This document shows positions 62,594-64,000 of a DNA stretch of 64,000 bases, one piece after another. Origin of the DNA: CAWGOF01 sp963824225 (lineage in GTDB: Bacteria > Acidobacteriota > Polarisedimenticolia > Polarisedimenticolales > Polarisedimenticolaceae); the NCBI GenBank assembly GCA_963824225.1, contig CAWGOF010000003.1, forward strand, positions 2,666,001 through 2,730,000. The letters are read 5' to 3'. The notes beneath the pieces are model-generated. The model saw nothing but the letters and a program-made list of their open reading frames with translations. It had not been told where the DNA came from and did no database searches. The position numbers and the translations under genes are program-made. How positions within the stretch are numbered: position 1 is the stretch's first letter; each line of letters opens with the position of its first letter.

Positions 62594-63062
62594 TCTGGGC
62601 GTCGTGCAGGTCGCCCGATCCGAGGACCAGCTCGACGAACACCTCGTTCTGGCTCTTCAGCGGAAAGCGCAGGCCTCCGGCCACGTTGATCTGGATCTCG
62701 AAGTCCTGATCGTCGCCCTGCCCCGGAACGTCCTCGTCGAAATCGATCCAGCCGGCCTCGACCCCGGCGCCGGCGTACGGGTCGAGCTTCTCCATCTTCT
62801 TGAAGTGCCAGTACGCCATACCGGCCACCGACACGACCGTTGCATCGTCCCCGAAGCCGATCTCGAACATCGGGACGACGTGAACGTGGTTGGCCACTTC
62901 GCCGATGTCGTACTGTGCCCCGATGACCGCCTGGTCGGGATCGTCGGAGAAGCCGAAACGGACGCCCCAGCCCTCCTCGTCGGCGTAGATCCCAGGGAAT
63001 CCGGCGACCGCCGCGAAGGCCGCGACCAGGGCGAGAAGCCGAGCCGAGCCGATCGTCTTCAT
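62571..63062 (-). CDS. small outer-membrane beta-barrel-like protein
   Basis: 163 residues from ATG 63062 with signal peptide KTIGSARLLALVAAFAAVAGFPGIYA. The mature part alternates polar and apolar residues in about eight strands (WGVRFGFSDD, AVIGAQYDI, VEAGWIDFDE, DFEIQINVAGGLRFPL) and ends in GIRF, a C-terminal Phe typical of outer-membrane barrels. It is like OmpW/OmpA-fold proteins; the cargo is unknown. Confidence 0.7.
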   Translation of the reverse strand: MKTIGSARLLALVAAFAAVAGFPGIYADEEGWGVRFGFSDDPDQAVIGAQYDIGEVANHVHVVPMFEIGFGDDATVVSVAGMAYWHFKKMEKLDPYAGAGVEAGWIDFDEDVPGQGDDQDFEIQINVAGGLRFPLKSQNEVFVELVLGSGDLHDAQIMGGIRF

Positions 63063-63297
63063 GGATGGGGTCTCCCGGCCGGGCACCCTAGCACACGCGC
63101 GACGGTCGGTCTGACACGCCCGTGCCGTTTCGGCGTAGTCAGTTTCGCCATCGCCGGCCTCTCCAGGGAACACGCCGCCGCCGAAGTAGCGCGAAATGCC
63201 CAGGAATCTTTCGATTGGCGAAAACCTTCCTCCTGGTCCTGGTCTTGCTAAGTACATTCGGTGCGTCGGGGCAACGACGCTTCGAGGGGTTGGACGG

Positions 63298-64000
63298 GTG
63301 AACGCTTCCGTGAGGAAACAACAGGAAACGCGATACCACGCCGGTGGTGCGGCCTTGCTCGAGAGCCGGGAATCGGACTCCGAGGGTGCCGCCCCCAGCG
63401 TCCAGCTCCTTCCACTCTACCTGCGCGAGATGGGGCGCACGCCGTTGCTCGATCGGGAGGGCGAGGTGCGTCTCGCTCGAGCGCTCGAGGACGCACGGAT
63501 CGCCATCGCCAAGCGCATCGCCGGGCTGACGGCCGCCGAGCGCGCGTACGTGCTCGAGAGCGACCCCCGGGGTCCTCGGACCGGGGCGCAGTGGCCGCTC
63601 GATCGGCTCGAAGCGGCGTGCGCGCGTCTCGTGGCGTACCAGCGGGCCAATCCGAGCCCGCGTCTCGACCGGATCGTCGACGCGACGCGGCGGGACAAGG
63701 TGCGTCTCGAGCAAGCTCGCGACGGGCTGATCGTGGCCAACCTGCGCCTCGTCACCCACATCGTCAAGAAGTACGCGAATCAGGGCATCCCGTTCATGGA
63801 CCTGATCCAGGAAGGGAATATCGGCCTGATGCGCGCGGTCGAGAAGTTCGAGTGGGGTCGGGGCTACAAGTTCTCGACCTACGCGTACTGGTGGATCAAG
63901 CAGGCGATCTCGCGGGCCATCGCCGACAAGTCGCGGATGATCCGCGTCCCGGTGCACGTCAGCGAGAAGATCAAGCGCCTGCGGCGCGTGACGATCGAGC
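63298..64000 (+). CDS. primary-type sigma-70 factor (3' end beyond window)
   Basis: 234 residues visible from GTG 63298, with GAGGGG 8 bases upstream; the frame runs off the window. Region 1.2 ([20 protein letters not shown]) begins near residue 36, then a nonconserved insert, then region 2: [39 protein letters not shown] and [19 protein letters not shown], which bind core polymerase and the -10 element. The start of region 3 is visible ([16 protein letters not shown]). It could be RpoD or an RpoS-like paralogue; the missing C-terminus would decide. Confidence 0.92.
   Translation, partial: MNASVRKQQETRYHAGGAALLESRESDSEGAAPSVQLLPLYLREMGRTPLLDREGEVRLARALEDARIAIAKRIAGLTAAERAYVLESDPRGPRTGAQWPLDRLEAACARLVAYQRANPSPRLDRIVDATRRDKVRLEQARDGLIVANLRLVTHIVKKYANQGIPFMDLIQEGNIGLMRAVEKFEWGRGYKFSTYAYWWIKQAISRAIADKSRMIRVPVHVSEKIKRLRRVTIE

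Overview
The window is GC-rich, densely packed bacterial chromosome: genes lie on both strands in short operons, often with 4-base stop/start overlaps, and GTG or TTG starts are common. It is rich in exported proteins (lipoproteins, proteases, beta-propeller hydrolases, thrombospondin-3, FG-GAP and MopE-type repeat proteins), Ser/Thr kinases with TPR tails, an ECF sigma factor and glycan or sulfate-ester degrading enzymes. This suits a heterotrophic, probably environmental Gram-negative such as Acidobacteriota, Planctomycetota, Myxococcota-like or a related candidate phylum. No rRNA or marker gene is present, so the phylum is an inference. I saw no tRNA, rRNA or CRISPR array.

Layout. 1-5.1 kb: a PQQ-propeller/esterase-fold protein, a FabH-like ketoacyl synthase, a TMEM175-type channel, and a lipoprotein / ECF sigma / putative anti-sigma operon. 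5.2-10.8 kb: a sodium/solute symporter, a VapBC-type toxin-antitoxin pair, two tiny membrane proteins and a GH92 mannosidase in a coupled chain. 10.8-14.1 kb: a frameshifted EamA transporter, a secreted hypothetical, two membrane proteins and a Cys-rich exported peptide. 14.2-22.9 kb: a giant FG-GAP/MopE repeat protein, a frameshifted sulfatase, a broken DUF433/DUF5615 toxin-antitoxin pair and a frameshifted secreted Cys-rich protein. 23-33.3 kb: Ser/Thr kinase-TPR, M64 peptidase, YdeI-like protein, membrane-anchored GDPD, cupin, methyltransferase and phosphodiester glycosidase. 33.3-35.4 kb: an S9 peptidase.

35.5-40.2 kb is a mobile island whose cassette part is visibly less GC-rich than the flanks. 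A tyrosine recombinase and an IS91-type HUH transposase are followed by a short series of small unknown genes separated by attC-like recombination sites, with no integron integrase nearby. This is best read as a CALIN (attC cluster lacking an integron integrase) beside an IS91-like element, and is the most unusual part of the window.

40.3-64 kb: a tricorn-like protease, FMN reductase, cyclophilin, M14 carboxypeptidase, a collapsed kinase-TPR remnant, a globin with an FMN-dependent hydroxyacid oxidase, a FAD-linked glycolate/D-lactate type oxidase, a DUF72 protein, a DUF4382 lipoprotein with a clear terminator, a propeller-amidohydrolase, an S1 protease with a Cys-rich tail, a D-aminoacylase-like lipoprotein that lacks several metal ligands, a divergent MarR/pirin pair, an N-formylglutamate amidohydrolase-like protein, an intact EamA transporter, a small barrel-like outer-membrane protein, and the 5' part of a primary-type sigma factor.

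Together the genes suggest a life based on extracellular protein, peptide, mannan and sulfated-polymer breakdown. Two families of REP-like palindromes lie between genes. Five apparent frameshifts in four genes, four of them within 3 kb, are either local gene decay or assembly error and should be settled before those genes are interpreted.
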